Assembly (NCBI RefSeq): GCF_000189635.1
Contig: NW_002476500.1
Span: 1-64,000 of the forward strand
DNA: 64,000 nt
Source: Tetrahymena thermophila SB210
Lineage: Eukaryota > Ciliophora > Oligohymenophorea > Hymenostomatida > Tetrahymenidae
Direction: 5' to 3'
Below the pieces are notes generated by a model that was not told the DNA's origin, ran no database searches, and saw nothing but the letters and a program-made list of their open reading frames with translations. Position numbers and translations under genes: made by a program. Of this stretch, positions 24,440-36,554 are shown piece after piece (positions within the stretch are counted from its first letter, which is position 1; the number at the start of each line of letters is the position of its first letter).

Positions 24440-25000
24440 CTTTGATTGAATTTTAAAAATATCTATCTATTTTTAATCATTCATTTCATAAACATTTTTT
24501 GTATTTAACTTCTTAATAAAAAGCTGTAAATTTTTAATAATCTGTAAATTCATGAATATATTTAATAATCAATTGATAATATTTATCCAACCAAAATTTA
24601 GTAATCAATAAATTATTTGATCTTGTAACTATGAGCTAATTTATTTATTAGATAAGGTATTTCATCATTTTAATTAAATTTGAAAGATCTATTTCTTATT
24701 TCGCTCTGAATAGAAAAATGACTAAAAAATATTTTAAAAGATTCGCTGTCTAATCATATATTTTATTATTTTGTTGAGAGAAAACTAATTTATTTAAAAA
24801 TTTGTAGCCTTTTTTTGATTTTATTTTAATATGTCAATGTATGTGGTATTGATTCTTTTATCCTTTCTATTTATTTAGGATTTTTAGTTATGTATAATAT
24901 CTATTTATAAGTGATTCTTAAGTTAATGTATGTATGGTATTACTTTTTTTAATAGTATATTTACAGAATTATATATATACATACAATATTATTTATTATA

Positions 25001-28000
25001 AGGGTGCAAGAATAAATCAACTAAAATTTACTTTACTATTGGTAATTGTTTTTTAATTTTATTGAATAATTATGAATTTTAAAATAATTTTAGTAGATAT
25101 ATTTTATTTAGCATAATCAGAAAGCATTAAAAAATTACTTCAATTTATTTGATAAATGTGTACTTTATACTGTAGTAAATCTACTTTAATTTATAAGAAT
25201 TTGAATTCATATTTGGAAATTTATATGTTTAATGTATAGATTTTGTTTATTATATAAAAAGTTGTAAGCTATATTATTAGAGAAGAAAAAAGAGGATAAA
25301 TGATTAATTAATGATGTTTTGAGTATGTAAGCTAATTATTTGAGTAAATTTTTCTTTTTCCACATTAATTAATTAAGTAACTAAATAGAAGTCAAAGGAA
25401 TTGTTTTATTGTTACTTTGAAGAAATTTTAATTAAATATATCAAAACTAAACCTTATTATTTGTTTTAATAAATTCAGAAAGTCTCCAAACAACTCAATT
25501 CATATTAATGCATATTTTTTTATTAAAAATTAGATTAGTTTAGATAGTATTCTGTCTTTTTATAACAGAGTTGTTAGCTTAATTATTTTTTGATGAGTAA
25601 CATTTGATGATTTCAATTTTTAATTGAAAAATTTGTATGCTTCTCTGTTTTAATAAAAGATTTTTACAAACAAAACAAAAACACAAAAGTTTTCAAAAAT
25701 TGAATTGGATACTTTTTAAAGTAATTTTTATGATTTTTAATATAAAAACAAAATTATTTTCTTTTGCATTTTTGTTTTAAATACATTTTATTTTTATGCT
25801 TTAAAATCTGTTTAAAATCTGCTAGAAAACTATACTAAACTAATTTTTCATTTAAATAATTTGGAGACTTTCCGAATATAACAGAGTTATTAGCTCAATT
25901 ACTTTCTTGAGGATTAATATTCGATTATTTCAATTTTAATTCAAAATTTTGCTTGCTTCTTCCCCTTTAATAAACACTGTTTTACAAACAAACACATAAT
26001 AATTTTCAAAAAATTGAAAACTTTATAAAATAATTTTTATGATTTTTAATTTAATTTAAAAAAATATTATTTTTTGTTGCATTTTTGTTTGTATTTTATT
26101 TTTTTAAGCTTGAAAATCTGCCCAAAATATTTACTTTCAATTTATATATTGGTGGGGTTTTTTTCATCGCAAAACCTTTGGTATTGCTTTGTTTATAAAT
26201 ATTTAATATTCGCTTGAATTAATGTAAAGCTATTTTATTGTAACTATGAAGAAAATTTTAATTAAATACTAAATCTTATTATTTGTTTTATAAAATTTGG
26301 AAAGTCTCCAAAAAACTCTATTCATTTAAAAGCAGATTTTTTAAATTAAAAATTAGATTAGTTAGTTAGTTAAGTATTCTGTAATAAATATCTTTTTATA
26401 GCAGAGTTATAAGCTCAATTACTTTCTTGAGCAGTAACATTAGATGATTTCAATTATAATCGAAAAATTTGCATGCTTCCTCACTTTTAATAAACGTTGT
26501 TTACAAACAAACAAACAAACAAACAAACAAAAACATAAAAGTTTTCAAAAAATCGAATACTTAAAAAAAAAATTTATGATTATTAGTTAAAAAAAAATAA
26601 TTTTCTGTTGCAATTTTGTTTGTATTTTATTTTTTTAAACTTTAAAATCTGCTTAAAGGTTTTACTTTCAATTATTATAATGGTTTTTTTTCATCGCAAA
26701 ACCTTTGGTATTGCTTTGTTTATAAATATTTAATATTCGCTTGAATTAATGTAAAGCTATTTTACTGTAACTTTGAAGAAAATTTAAATTAAATACTAAA
26801 TCTTATTATTTGATGTATAAAATTTGGAAAGTCTCCAAAAAACTCTATTCATTTTACTGTAGATTTTTTAAATTAAAAATTAGATTAGTTAGTTAGTAAG
26901 TTAAGTATTCTGTAATAAATATCTTTTAATAACAGAGTTATTAGCTCAATTACTTTCTTGAGGAGTAACAAACATTAGATGATTTCAATTTTAATTTAAA
27001 AATTTGGTTTACAAATAGATAAAAATTTTCAAAAATTTGAATACTTTTTAAAATATTTTTACGACTTTTGAAATAAAAATAAAATTATTTTCTATTGCAT
27101 GATTTTTAATACATTTAGTTTTTTTACACTTTAAATTTTGCCTAAAGTTTTTACTTTCAATTAATATATTAGCTTTTTTTTAATCACAAAATCTTTGATA
27201 TTGCTTTGTTTATAAATATTTAATAAACCCTTGAATTAATCTAAAGTTGTTTTTGTTTTACTTTTACAAAATTAAATATTTTGATTTACAGTAGTTTCAA
27301 TGTTGATTTAGAGTTACCAAAATTCATTTATATATAGATTAAAAAATAAATTAAAGTTTATGCAAATCCATCAATTTCTGTACATATATACAAATTCTAT
27401 TTTTTATCTTATTTGCTTCTTTTGATGTAATTGCTTTTTAGTAATTTACTTAAAAAATTGTTTACTTAAGCAAAATATTTTATGATTTTTCCAACAAACA
27501 TATCATATTTTTAGAAAGATATGCTTATCATTTAATGGGATCAAAATCCATATATTAAAATAAGAAATTATAACTGATTTTGAATAGTTAATTAGCATCA
27601 AGAAAATTATATCTTTTATACGAGTTTTGAAAAATCCCTTTTTAAATGCTTTTCTTAAAAAATAAATATCTAAGTTGAATAATCAAAATCTAATAATCAG
27701 AAACATATAAATATGCAAATATAAGAAAAGAGTCAATAAGGCATCTCATCTAATTTTCATGAATTTACTTGTGTTAAAAAATTAAAAAAAAATAGTTTTT
27801 ATTATTTATTTTGTAGAATGCTTGGTTACTTAACAAACATATCAACTAAGTGAGTATTTCAAATATTATTGTTTTAATTGAATAAAAAATAATTTATAAA
27901 AACGAATAGTTGTAAACAAAATGAAAAAATGTAAATAATAATAATTTATGAATCTATTAATTTACACTCATTCATATTTAATTAAAATTATGGGAAAAAC

Positions 28001-28640
28001 AATAACTGTAATGAACAATTTTAAAATTCATTTCTTTGTGATAACCAAATATCTTTAAACTTTTAATATAAAAAGATAAAATTTATTGATGAAAATCCTA
28101 AAGTTTTCTCTGAATTTCATTTTTTGGTTTCAAAAATACATATCAAATTGAACTCTTTTCTTTTTCAGAGATAAAATAAATCACAGTTATAAATTATCTT
28201 ATTTTATCTAAAGGATGTTATTTTAAATAAGAAAAAACAAACAAGATGAATTCTTTTTTACGTTTTATATGTTTTATAACTGTTATATTTATATAAGAAT
28301 ACTTATATTCCTATGTAATAATACTAAAATATTTTACAAAATAGAATATAAATATGAATAAAATATGACTTTGAGTTATAGGGTAAGTTTTTTTATTTTT
28401 GAATCTTGAATATCAACCATAAAACTTAAATTAAATTCAACGGGTAATATTTATATTAATATTGAATTTAAATTAATTTGTTTCACAGAATTATTCATCA
28501 ATTTTTTACATTCAAATATTCAACTATAACAATCTAACCCTATCAAACTCATTTCAAAGATCTTATATTTTTTTAAAAATTAAAATATGTAAACAAAGTT
28601 TTAGAAAATCTGAGAATTTATTTTAAATTTTTGGAAATTT
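25001..28640. repeat. R2 non-coding repeat copy with internal tandem units
   Basis: Contains the R2 markers seen around the later antigen genes: AAAGAGGATAA near 25290, ACAGAGTTATTAGCTCAATT, TTTACAAACAAAC, TTGCTTTGTTTATAAA, GTTATAGGGTAAGTTT (28376) and TTTCAAAGATCTTATATTT near 28553. Inside it about 530-bp units follow one another at roughly 25870, 26395 and 26925, the last two nearly identical over long stretches. No gene is recognised. Confidence 0.7.
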
Positions 28641-28979
28641 TTAATATTATTAATTTGAATAAATTCATACTATATAATTAAAATGTTTTATGTGATCTAG
28701 ATGGAAAATTTATTAATCTCTTCAAGAATATTCTATTTTTATGTATCATTTTATTCATTTTTTAGGATTGCTTTTACTATTAAAATATTTTTAATCAGGT
28801 AAGAGTATGATTTAATAAATAAATTACTCAACATTTGAAAATTAAATTACAATTAATAAAAGAAAATATAGTTAGCTAGCTGATCATAAGGAGTGAGCTT
28901 ATTAAATGAGTGATTCTTAGTTAATCTAGACTTTGTAAATTTTGATCTATTTCACACTTAAATTAATAGACTTTATAGT
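28641..28979. other. Spacer between R2 and SerH flank
   Basis: AT-rich, no repeat assignment and no gene recognised. Confidence 0.4.
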
Positions 28980-29491
28980 TAATTACAAAAATAATATAAT
29001 AGATGATGAAAGATATTTTTTAAATTTGATAGGGTAAGGTATCAAAATCAAAAATTATTAGCTCATTTATTTAGTTTTTATAGCTAATAACGAATTTATT
29101 CAACCAACTCGCTTTTCTGGCTTAAGAAGCTTATGAAATTTTTGTTATTTAAGGTAAACATGACTATAAAAAATCCTTTTTATTTTCTTTTAAAAAATGT
29201 TATTTATAAACTTACTTTTTATTTTTATTAATGAAATAGCATGCTTTTACTTACTAAATAAAAGTGTACTACAATACTACTTACTACTTATGTTATAAAA
29301 TTTTATATAAATTAGTCAACCCCTGATTTATATCCATTCATAATTTATAATTTAGAATGCTCATTTTAACTTGTTTTCTTCAAATAAATTAATTAAATAT
29401 CATACATATATACATACATACCTTCATAGACTTTATTATATTTTAGAAGAAAAAAATTAAATTAAGAAATTTTATTGTCTGTATCTTTCTT

Positions 29492-29574
29492 TATAAATAC
29501 CTAAATCAAACAACCTCTTTTCATAATAATTAATTAATTAAAAAGAAAACAATAAAAACAAAATTTTAAGTAAA
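29492..29574 (+). promoter_or_regulatory. TATA-like site and 5' leader of one-repeat SerH gene
   Basis: TATAAATA at 29492-29499 lies 83 nt before the ATG and is followed by CTAAATCAAACAACCTCTTT, both also present before the other SerH gene. The 15 bases at 29506-29520 match the Tetrahymena chromosome breakage sequence at 13 of 15 positions (recalled consensus TAAACCAACCTCTTT). Confidence 0.5.
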
Positions 29575-30063
29575 ATGACTATTTTAAAGTTATTTATTGC
29601 CTCACTTTTAGTAAGCTAAATATTCGCTACACAAGGTGCTGATGTTGCTTGCACTAGTTCGTCATGCGCAAATTCTGGAGTTTGCCCAGCTGTTCCAACT
29701 GCTCCTACTGGTTTGAACTGGGTAAATGGTAGTAGTGGAAATTGTGCCATTAATTCATGTCCTGCAAGTACTTCATCAGGTCTTACTGGTGCTTCTGATC
29801 TCTTCTGTAAATCTTGTCCTGGAACTGCTAATGGCTCAGTTCAAGCCGTCTTTGCTAATACTGCATTAACTGGTTGTGTTGCTGCAAGTGCAACTTGTGG
29901 TAGTACTAGAACTGCTAATTAATGGACTAATGCCGATTGCCTTGCCTGTAATGGAACTAGCGCCTAATATGCTAAGTCTGATAAATCTGGTTGCCAAGCA
30001 ACAGCTTTTTCGTCAATTATAATTTTGAGCTCAGTTTTATTTTTAATTTCATTCCTTTTCTGA
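29575..30063 (+). CDS. SerH-type immobilization antigen with a single repeat
   Basis: A 162-residue surface protein. The signal peptide MTILKLFIASLLVSQIFA is almost the same as in the gene at 8603. One repeat, residues 21-140, starts GADVAC and carries the family blocks (LNW, GNCAIN, FCKSCPGT, QAVFAN, NADCLACNG, KSGC) with all 12 cysteines. Residues 141-162 form a short hydrophobic GPI-type tail (IIILSSVLFLISFLF). Three in-frame TAA codons encode Gln. It has the same ends as the three-repeat paralogue but only a third of the ectodomain, so it may be a natural short form or an ancestral single-unit gene; the frame is fully open, so nothing marks it as broken. Whether it is expressed, and under which condition, cannot be seen. 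Confidence 0.9.
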
Positions 30064-30560
30064 TTTTTATATGTCTGAATTAAATTCATTCAAAAAAAAA
30101 CAGATTTATTATAATACTTATTTGATTGTTAGCTCAATATAGTAAAGTTCTTACTTAACCTTTATATTATATATGTATGCTGATTTGATTGAAAAGTATT
30201 ATAATACATTCAGTTAATTAAAATAAAATTTCTTTTCTTTTAAATTCTTTTTTGCTTTTCTTTTCTCATAAACATATTCTTTTCATTTTTAATTATTTAT
30301 CAAAAAATATTATTTAATATTTATTATTTCACATACATACCTTTTATTAAAATTTTTTTTAATGCATTTTAATCACTTTTTTTATTTTAGAGACTTTTTT
30401 ATTTTATAGAAAAAGTTAAATTTATATATTATGAATAATTCACTAATTATCTCGCTCACAAGCCAGAAATATATATTTAGTGGTAGACTCTTCTTAAAAA
30501 GCTTAATTTATATTTTTATGTATAAAATCTAATATTTTATTAAGTACACAGTAAATCTGA
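30064..30560. other. 3' flank of the one-repeat SerH gene
   Basis: AT-rich. The first 170 bases resemble the 3' flank of the gene at 8603; beyond that nothing is recognised. Confidence 0.45.
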
Positions 30561-31550
30561 TGAAAAAGAGAGTAGTTAATAGCTTTAATACAAATAAATT
30601 AAATATTTATATTTAAATGCAATAGATCATCTTTATATGATAAATTAATACTGACCTTTATCATCCATTTATTATTTTTTATGTTTGAAATAAAATACAA
30701 AATTATTTTAAATAAAAATAAATAATAATTTAAAAATATTCAACAACAAAAAAAATAAATATTTCTTTGATTGAATATTTAAAATACTTATTTATTTATT
30801 AATCACTCATTCATTATACATTCATTTCATAAATATTTTTTGCCTCCAACTTCTTAAAAAAAAGTTGTAAATTTTTTATATCACTTGTAAACTCATGAAT
30901 GTATTTTTAATTAATTAATAGATAAGATTTCCTCAGAATTTGCAAATTGATAAATTATTTGATCTTCTAGTTATGATCGAATTTTTACTTATCAGATAAA
31001 GTCTTAGATAATTTGAAAAATGTATTCCACACTTCATTTTGAATAGAAAAATAACTAAAAATTATTATAAGTAAATTGGCTGTCTTAAAATATTTTTAAT
31101 TTTTTAAGTGAAAACCACTTTATTTAATAATATCTAGTCTTTTTTGTATTTTATTTTATAAATTTATGCGAATTTGATTCCTCTATCTATCCCTTCAAAA
31201 ATATTAAAAAAGCTAATAAATATTTTTTCATAAAGAAATATAACAAACTCTCATTTAGTTAGGTATAATATCTATTTATAATAGATTTTAAAGTTTATTT
31301 ATGATATTTTTTTTTTTTAAATTATATTTATAGGATTATACGGATTGTCAAAAACAGTTTAAAATTAGAACTTTTTTTCTTTTCAAGCTTACATATATCT
31401 AAAAAGTGAACTAATCTTATCTAAGAATAATAACTATTATTTGGTAAAACAAAAATTACAGTAGTTAAGCTTAAAATCAACTAAAATGAAAAATCAGATT
31501 ATTTGTAATATTTTGTTAATTATGCTTTTTATTTATATATATATATATAG
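30561..31550. repeat. R1 partial copy
   Basis: Shares the segment with ATAGATAAGATTTCCTCAGA and TTGATAAATTATTTGATCTT (30920-30965) and the following stretch with the other R1 copies. It ends abruptly at a TATATA run before 31551, where the next duplicated block begins. Confidence 0.6.
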
Positions 31551-31573
31551 GGTTGGGTCAGCAAACCCAGCCA
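31551..31573. other. GC-rich hairpin at a repeat junction
   Basis: GGTTGGGT and ACCCAGCC can pair around a six-base loop. Read on the other strand it contains GCTGACCCAACCC, close to the GCTGACCCAAGCC motif that ends several R1 units, so it may be an inverted copy of that motif left at a duplication breakpoint. Confidence 0.5.
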
Positions 31574-34500
31574 TTTTTTAAAAATTAAAAAAGCTTGATC
31601 TGGCTTTTGCACGAAATAATACATAAAATTGGACAAATAATTTGTCACGCTTTGCATTGCGAATATCTATTATATCATCTAAATAACTAAAATACAGAAA
31701 TTTGAAGAAATCTAATATTAATTAATTGATTATTAAAATAGAAAATATCTTTTTTATTTACTACTGTTTTCTACGAATGAAAAAAACTAAGATTACATTA
31801 TTTAATTTGGGTATAAATAAATATCAAAAATTAATATTAAAATATCTTTGTTACATATTTGAAAACATACAAGTATAAATTCAAAAAATATATTTTAAAA
31901 AGTAAACAAAGGTGTTATAATATTAAAAGAGTAATAATAACCTATTATTTTAAGAATTGAATAATTTAATTAGTTACTAATATACACGGGTAACTACATT
32001 TTTAAATTTAGTAAATTATGTGAAAAGTATAAATAAAAATATTTAGTTCTAAATAACATATGTTGAATTTTTTATATTTTATACTTTCAGTAGCTTCTAA
32101 AGCTAATTTAGATTGATTAACAAATATATTTAAGTAAAATATAATGATGAATTTGTAAATAGTTTCTGAAGCTGAATTCATAACTTTGAAGAAAAAAATC
32201 AAATTATTTATCTGAATAAATACATATTTTACTATTAAAAAATATAATTATTTTTTTCACTTCCTTTCTTGTAAGTGCATTAAATTTGAATAATATATCT
32301 TCCATAGCTTAATCATTGTTGAAGACTTAAAATTTAGCATAGTGACTATTTAAAAATACAAAAATTTAAAATAAAAGGAATAGTTAATTATCAGTGAATA
32401 TGAGATAAAAATATAAGTGACTAATTTTTGTTACAATCAAAATAGAAGTATAAAGGGAGGGGATAATTATCTTGTTTTTAGTTGATTAAGTTACTTGATA
32501 ATATAATAATGACAATTTATATTTGTGGATAAGTTAATTAGAAATGAATACAGCAATATCAAAATCTAATTTTCCTTTTTAAGCACAATTGATTTTTAAA
32601 GGTCTTAAAATATTAGTATCTTTGATAACTGATTAACCAATAAAATACAAAACCATTTTAATTTTTATACTGTTTCAAGAAATCTATCTATCTTTAATCT
32701 AAAAAAATTCCTTTTTTTGCTAAAAACAACATATAAATATCTGAGCTCTATAATTTAAACCTTTTTCTTGATTTTAAAAAACCAAAAAATTATATTTTTA
32801 AAAGCAGAAAAAATATATATTTAATAAAGTATTAATTAGATCAAGTTTTTCTTTTTAGAAAATTTCTATTTTCTTAATAAACTCCTCTTAAAATGCTTAA
32901 TTTATATTTTTGCGTATAAATCTAATATTTGATTAACTACACAGAAAATTTGTGGAAAAAAAGAGTGGCTAATAGCTTTAATACAAATTGATCATTAAAA
33001 AAACAGATAATCTTTATGCGAAAAATCTTATATCCAATTTTTTAGGTTTATGAAAATTAATACTGACCTTTATCATTTATTTATTTATTTATTTATTACT
33101 TTTAATGTTAGAAATAAAATAAAAAATGATTTTAAATAAAAATAAATAATAATTTATAAATATTAAAAAATATTTAATATTTCTTTGATTGAATATTAAA
33201 AATGTTTATCTATCTATTTATTAATCATTTATTACACATTCATTTCATAAATAATTTTTGCCTCGAACTTCTTTAAAAATAGTTGTAAATTTGTTATATT
33301 ACTTAAAACTCATAAATTTATTTTTAATTAATAGATGAGATTTACTCAAATTTTACACATTCATTTCTTAAATATTTGTTGCCTGAACTAATTTATCAAA
33401 ATTTGTAATTTTTATTATTTGTAAACTCATGAATGCATTTTTTAATGAATAGATAAGATTTACTCAGAATTTAGAAATTGATAAATTATTTGATCTTCTA
33501 CTTATGAGCTAATTTGCTAATCAGAAAGTATTAGATAATTTGAATTATTTTTGAATGATCTATTCTCTACTTCATTATGAATAGAAAAATGACTAAAAAA
33601 TGTTTTAAGTAAATTCTCTGCCTTAAAATACATTTTATTTATTTAAAGAAAACCAATTTATTAATAAATTGTAGTATTTTTTGTATTTTACTGTTATAAA
33701 TATTGCGATTTGGATTCCTCTATCTTTTCCTTCAAAAGTATTAAAAAAGCTTATTAATATTTTTTCATACAGAAATACAACAAACTCACATTTAGTTACG
33801 TATAATATATATTTATAATAGATTTTAAAGTCTATTTATGATATTTTTTATAAAAAAAAATATATTTACAGGATTATACGGATTGTCAAAAACAGTATAA
33901 AATTATACATTTTTTTCTTTTCAAGCTTAAATATAATTAAAAAGTTAATCAATCTTAATTAACAATGAAAAAACCAAAATTACAGTACCTTGAAATCACC
34001 TAAAGCTATGAAAAATCAGATTATTAGTATTATTTTGTTATTTGTACTTTTTATTTATATATAGTAGTATTGTTATTTAATTCTAAAAACTCTAGTTGAA
34101 CCAAGCCATATCTTTATTTTAAAATGCTTGAATTGGGAAATGTCAATAATAACTTCTAAAATTGTGGTAGTATTAATTTAACAAATACAATAAATATTAC
34201 AGAATGTATTTAAAAAATAATAAAGATAAAAAGATAGGAATTTCTTTCTACAATTTAATAGAATTTAAATAAAAATTATCATATTTAAGTTTCAAAACCT
34301 GCCATTTGTAAAATAATATATGCATGATAAGGGTTTCAAATTTTAAAAGGAAAATATCATTCATAGCTTAGCAAATGAGCAAAAGGAGAAAAGATTAAAA
34401 TTTTGTAGCACAAAGAAAACAATTATCTTAAGATTATTTATCTTGGCATAGAAATATTTATTGCCATACAATTTATTTAATTCTTTCTACCAGAATTTAT

Positions 34501-34588
34501 TAAGTTAAATTAATTTATATTAACCTTTAAGGTTACGTATTTACTTTGAAAAACAATAAGCTTTTATTAAATTTTGAAAACTTAATAA

Positions 34589-34750
34589 CTAACTAACTAA
34601 CTAACTATCTCCTTTACATCAAACTTCAAAGAGTAAAAATAATCAGTCTATCTGTTAAAATTTTGTTTAAAAACTCTAGGACGGAGGGACAACCAAATTT
34701 AATATTTTATAATTATTAATAAAAAAATATTAGAAATCATTATTAAAAAA
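34589..34750 (+). promoter_or_regulatory. Conserved 5' flank of the block A antigen gene
   Basis: An (AACT)4 tract at about 34592 is followed by AAAACTCTAGGACGG (34669-34684) and ACAACCAAATTTAATATT. The same string occurs before the block B gene at 39017-39050 except that copy A has four extra bases (AGGG). In this AT-rich context a shared GC-bearing element 65-80 nt before the ATG is a plausible promoter or leader element. Confidence 0.45.
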
Positions 34751-35281
34751 ATGAATAAATTATTATTACTTACAATTTTCTTAGGTATAGTTGGATATTG
34801 CACTGCTTTAGATTGTGCTACCGGTGCTTCTACTCAAGACAATATCACCTGTTATTGTGCTCATGGATATTATGGTACTGATGCTTCAAAAGGTTAAACA
34901 TGCTAAAGATGCCCTGATAACTCTACATCTACTTCTGGTTCAGCTAACACCGGTCCTGGTATTAATATTGGAGCTTGCAATTAATGTGTTAATGGTTACT
35001 ATGTTACTGCTGTTGCTAATACTGCTAGTTCCGGAACTGCTGTTTAATGTTAATAGTGTCCTGCTAACTCTACAACTTCTTCAGCTATGTCAACTGTTGG
35101 TTTTTGTACTTGTTATGATCCTAATGCTGCCCCCTTAAGCTCATCAGTTACTACTTGCGCTTGCAAAAGTGGATATAAGGGTACTCCCACTACAACTGCA
35201 GGAAGTGCTTCAACATGTGTTGCAAACTCTGTTATTCTTAGCATTTTTGCTGCTTTATTATCTTTAGTTTTCCTTTTTTGA
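34751..35281 (+). CDS. Cysteine-rich GPI-type surface antigen, second family (block A)
   Basis: A 176-residue protein. Residues 1-19 are a signal peptide (MNKLLLLTIFLGIVGYCTA). The mature part carries paired cysteines: CYC at 34-36, CQRC 51-54, CNQC 76-79, CQQC 100-103, CTC 119-121, CAC 136-138 and a last Cys at 156, with Gly/Tyr (HGYYGTD, NGYYVTA) after the first pairs. Residues 159-176 are hydrophobic (SVILSIFAALLSLVFLF), fitting GPI addition. This CXXC-spaced layout resembles ciliate immobilization antigens such as those of Ichthyophthirius more than SerH; that is family-level resemblance, not an identification. TAA/TAG Gln codons occur at several places. The paralogue at 39095 shares the C-terminal third almost exactly while the N-terminal two thirds differ at about one residue in four. 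Confidence 0.88.
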
Positions 35282-36320
35282 AAAAAATGGACATTTAAAA
35301 AAATACTCTATTAAAATAATCAATTTTTTTATTGCCTGTAATTAATTTAATTTTTATGTTTTTATTCAGATGATTTGAGAATTGATAAGAAGAGTTTTAA
35401 TAAATAATTTCCATTAAATATATGATATAATATTAAGATTATTATTTTTTAAAATTAAAATATTAAATAATTTTACTATTTTATTTTTTTATTTTTTGAA
35501 ATTCAATTCCACATAAATTATATTAACAATCTTTAACATTAGGATATTATGTATTTATTTTCTAATTTTTCCTTTTCCATCATTCAGGCTTTTTAATAAA
35601 CTTTCCTGGTAAATATTGAATAAATCAAAGAGAAGAAGGAAGAAAAATAGTAAACATATTTTAACTTAATTTTTGAGAATATGAAAAAAAAATTACATTA
35701 AAATATGTATTGAGAAACTTCAAATAAATATGTTTGTTTTTACCTACCTTTTCTTTTATTTACAAATCTTATTAATTTTTAACTATTGACTCTATTATTA
35801 ATAAATTAAATATGGAATCAATGAATGAGTTTTAATAATCAAAAAGAAAAATTGTTTTTTGTATTTTATTTAAAAGTGATAAATATGTTTCAACTTTTTA
35901 TCTTCCTTCCTTCAATATTTCATTTCTGGTTATTAAATTAAATTTATAATTTTAAAGAATAAAAATGGTAGAAAGATAATTGACATATAAATATGCTAAT
36001 AAAATACAATAACCAAATAAGCTATCATTCTTATTTTTTATTAGATTTTATTAAATTTTGAGCAGTCAGTTAAAAATAATTTGAGTCACTAAGAAACAAA
36101 AAAAGAAATGAAGAAATCAAAAGAAAATTTGTGATGACTAATTCAGTACAATAAATATTACACAAAATATCTTTAAAATACAATAATTTTTTATCATTTC
36201 AAATAATATTTAAAATGTACTTGTTTTTATCTTAAATTTGTGCATAAATCTTTAAATCTAAATTCTATTTATTTTGGAGATTTACTATGTATATTTATTT
36301 ATATATAATAGAATTTTTAC
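35282..36320. other. 3' flank of block A gene
   Basis: Homologous to 39629-40488 up to about 36165. No gene is recognised. The conserved bases TTATTGCCTGTAATT and TTCCTTCCTTC could belong to the 3' untranslated region. Confidence 0.5.

Positions 36321-36364
<44 letters not shown>
36321..36364. repeat. (TTAG)n microsatellite
   Basis: Eleven copies of TTAG between duplicated blocks A and B. Confidence 0.95.
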
Positions 36365-36554
36365 AAACAGGTTGAAACAATAAAAGAAAATATATGAATA
36401 TTAATAAAAAAATATCTTGATTAAGAATAAATATATGCAACAAACAAAACCATATTATATACTAATTTTTAAATTATCCATAATATTGTTGATTTTTATG
36501 CAATAGATTCAAAATACAAACGACAAATATAAAATTTAAAATATAAAAGTTCTT

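Larger units (their letters stand above)
22181..25000. repeat. R1 tandem array, unit 4
   Basis: Begins inside the head segment (AATTAATATAAATAAATA, matching 13180) and runs to about 25000, where R2 sequence begins. It carries a short (AACT)n tract at 22494-22524, a 107-bp insertion at 22323-22429 and a private (GTTA)n array at 24361-24439. Confidence 0.7.
31618..36165. repeat. Tandem duplication block A (contains antigen gene at 34751)
   Basis: Homologous to block B at 36555-40488 over nearly the whole length, with indels in the upstream R1 part and high similarity through the gene and its 3' flank to GATGACTAATTCAGTA. R1 sequence fills 31.6-34.1 kb; no other gene is seen in it. Confidence 0.8.

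Noticed and set aside
32008-32202. Minus-strand 64-residue open frame; similar frames at 37569-37778 and 56930-57121
   Set aside because: They fall inside non-coding repeats R1 or R2, are not conserved between repeat copies and have chance-like composition.
34815-35138. Leucine-rich plus-strand frame inside the antigen gene
   Set aside because: It is a shifted reading of the cysteine-rich antigen at 34751-35281.
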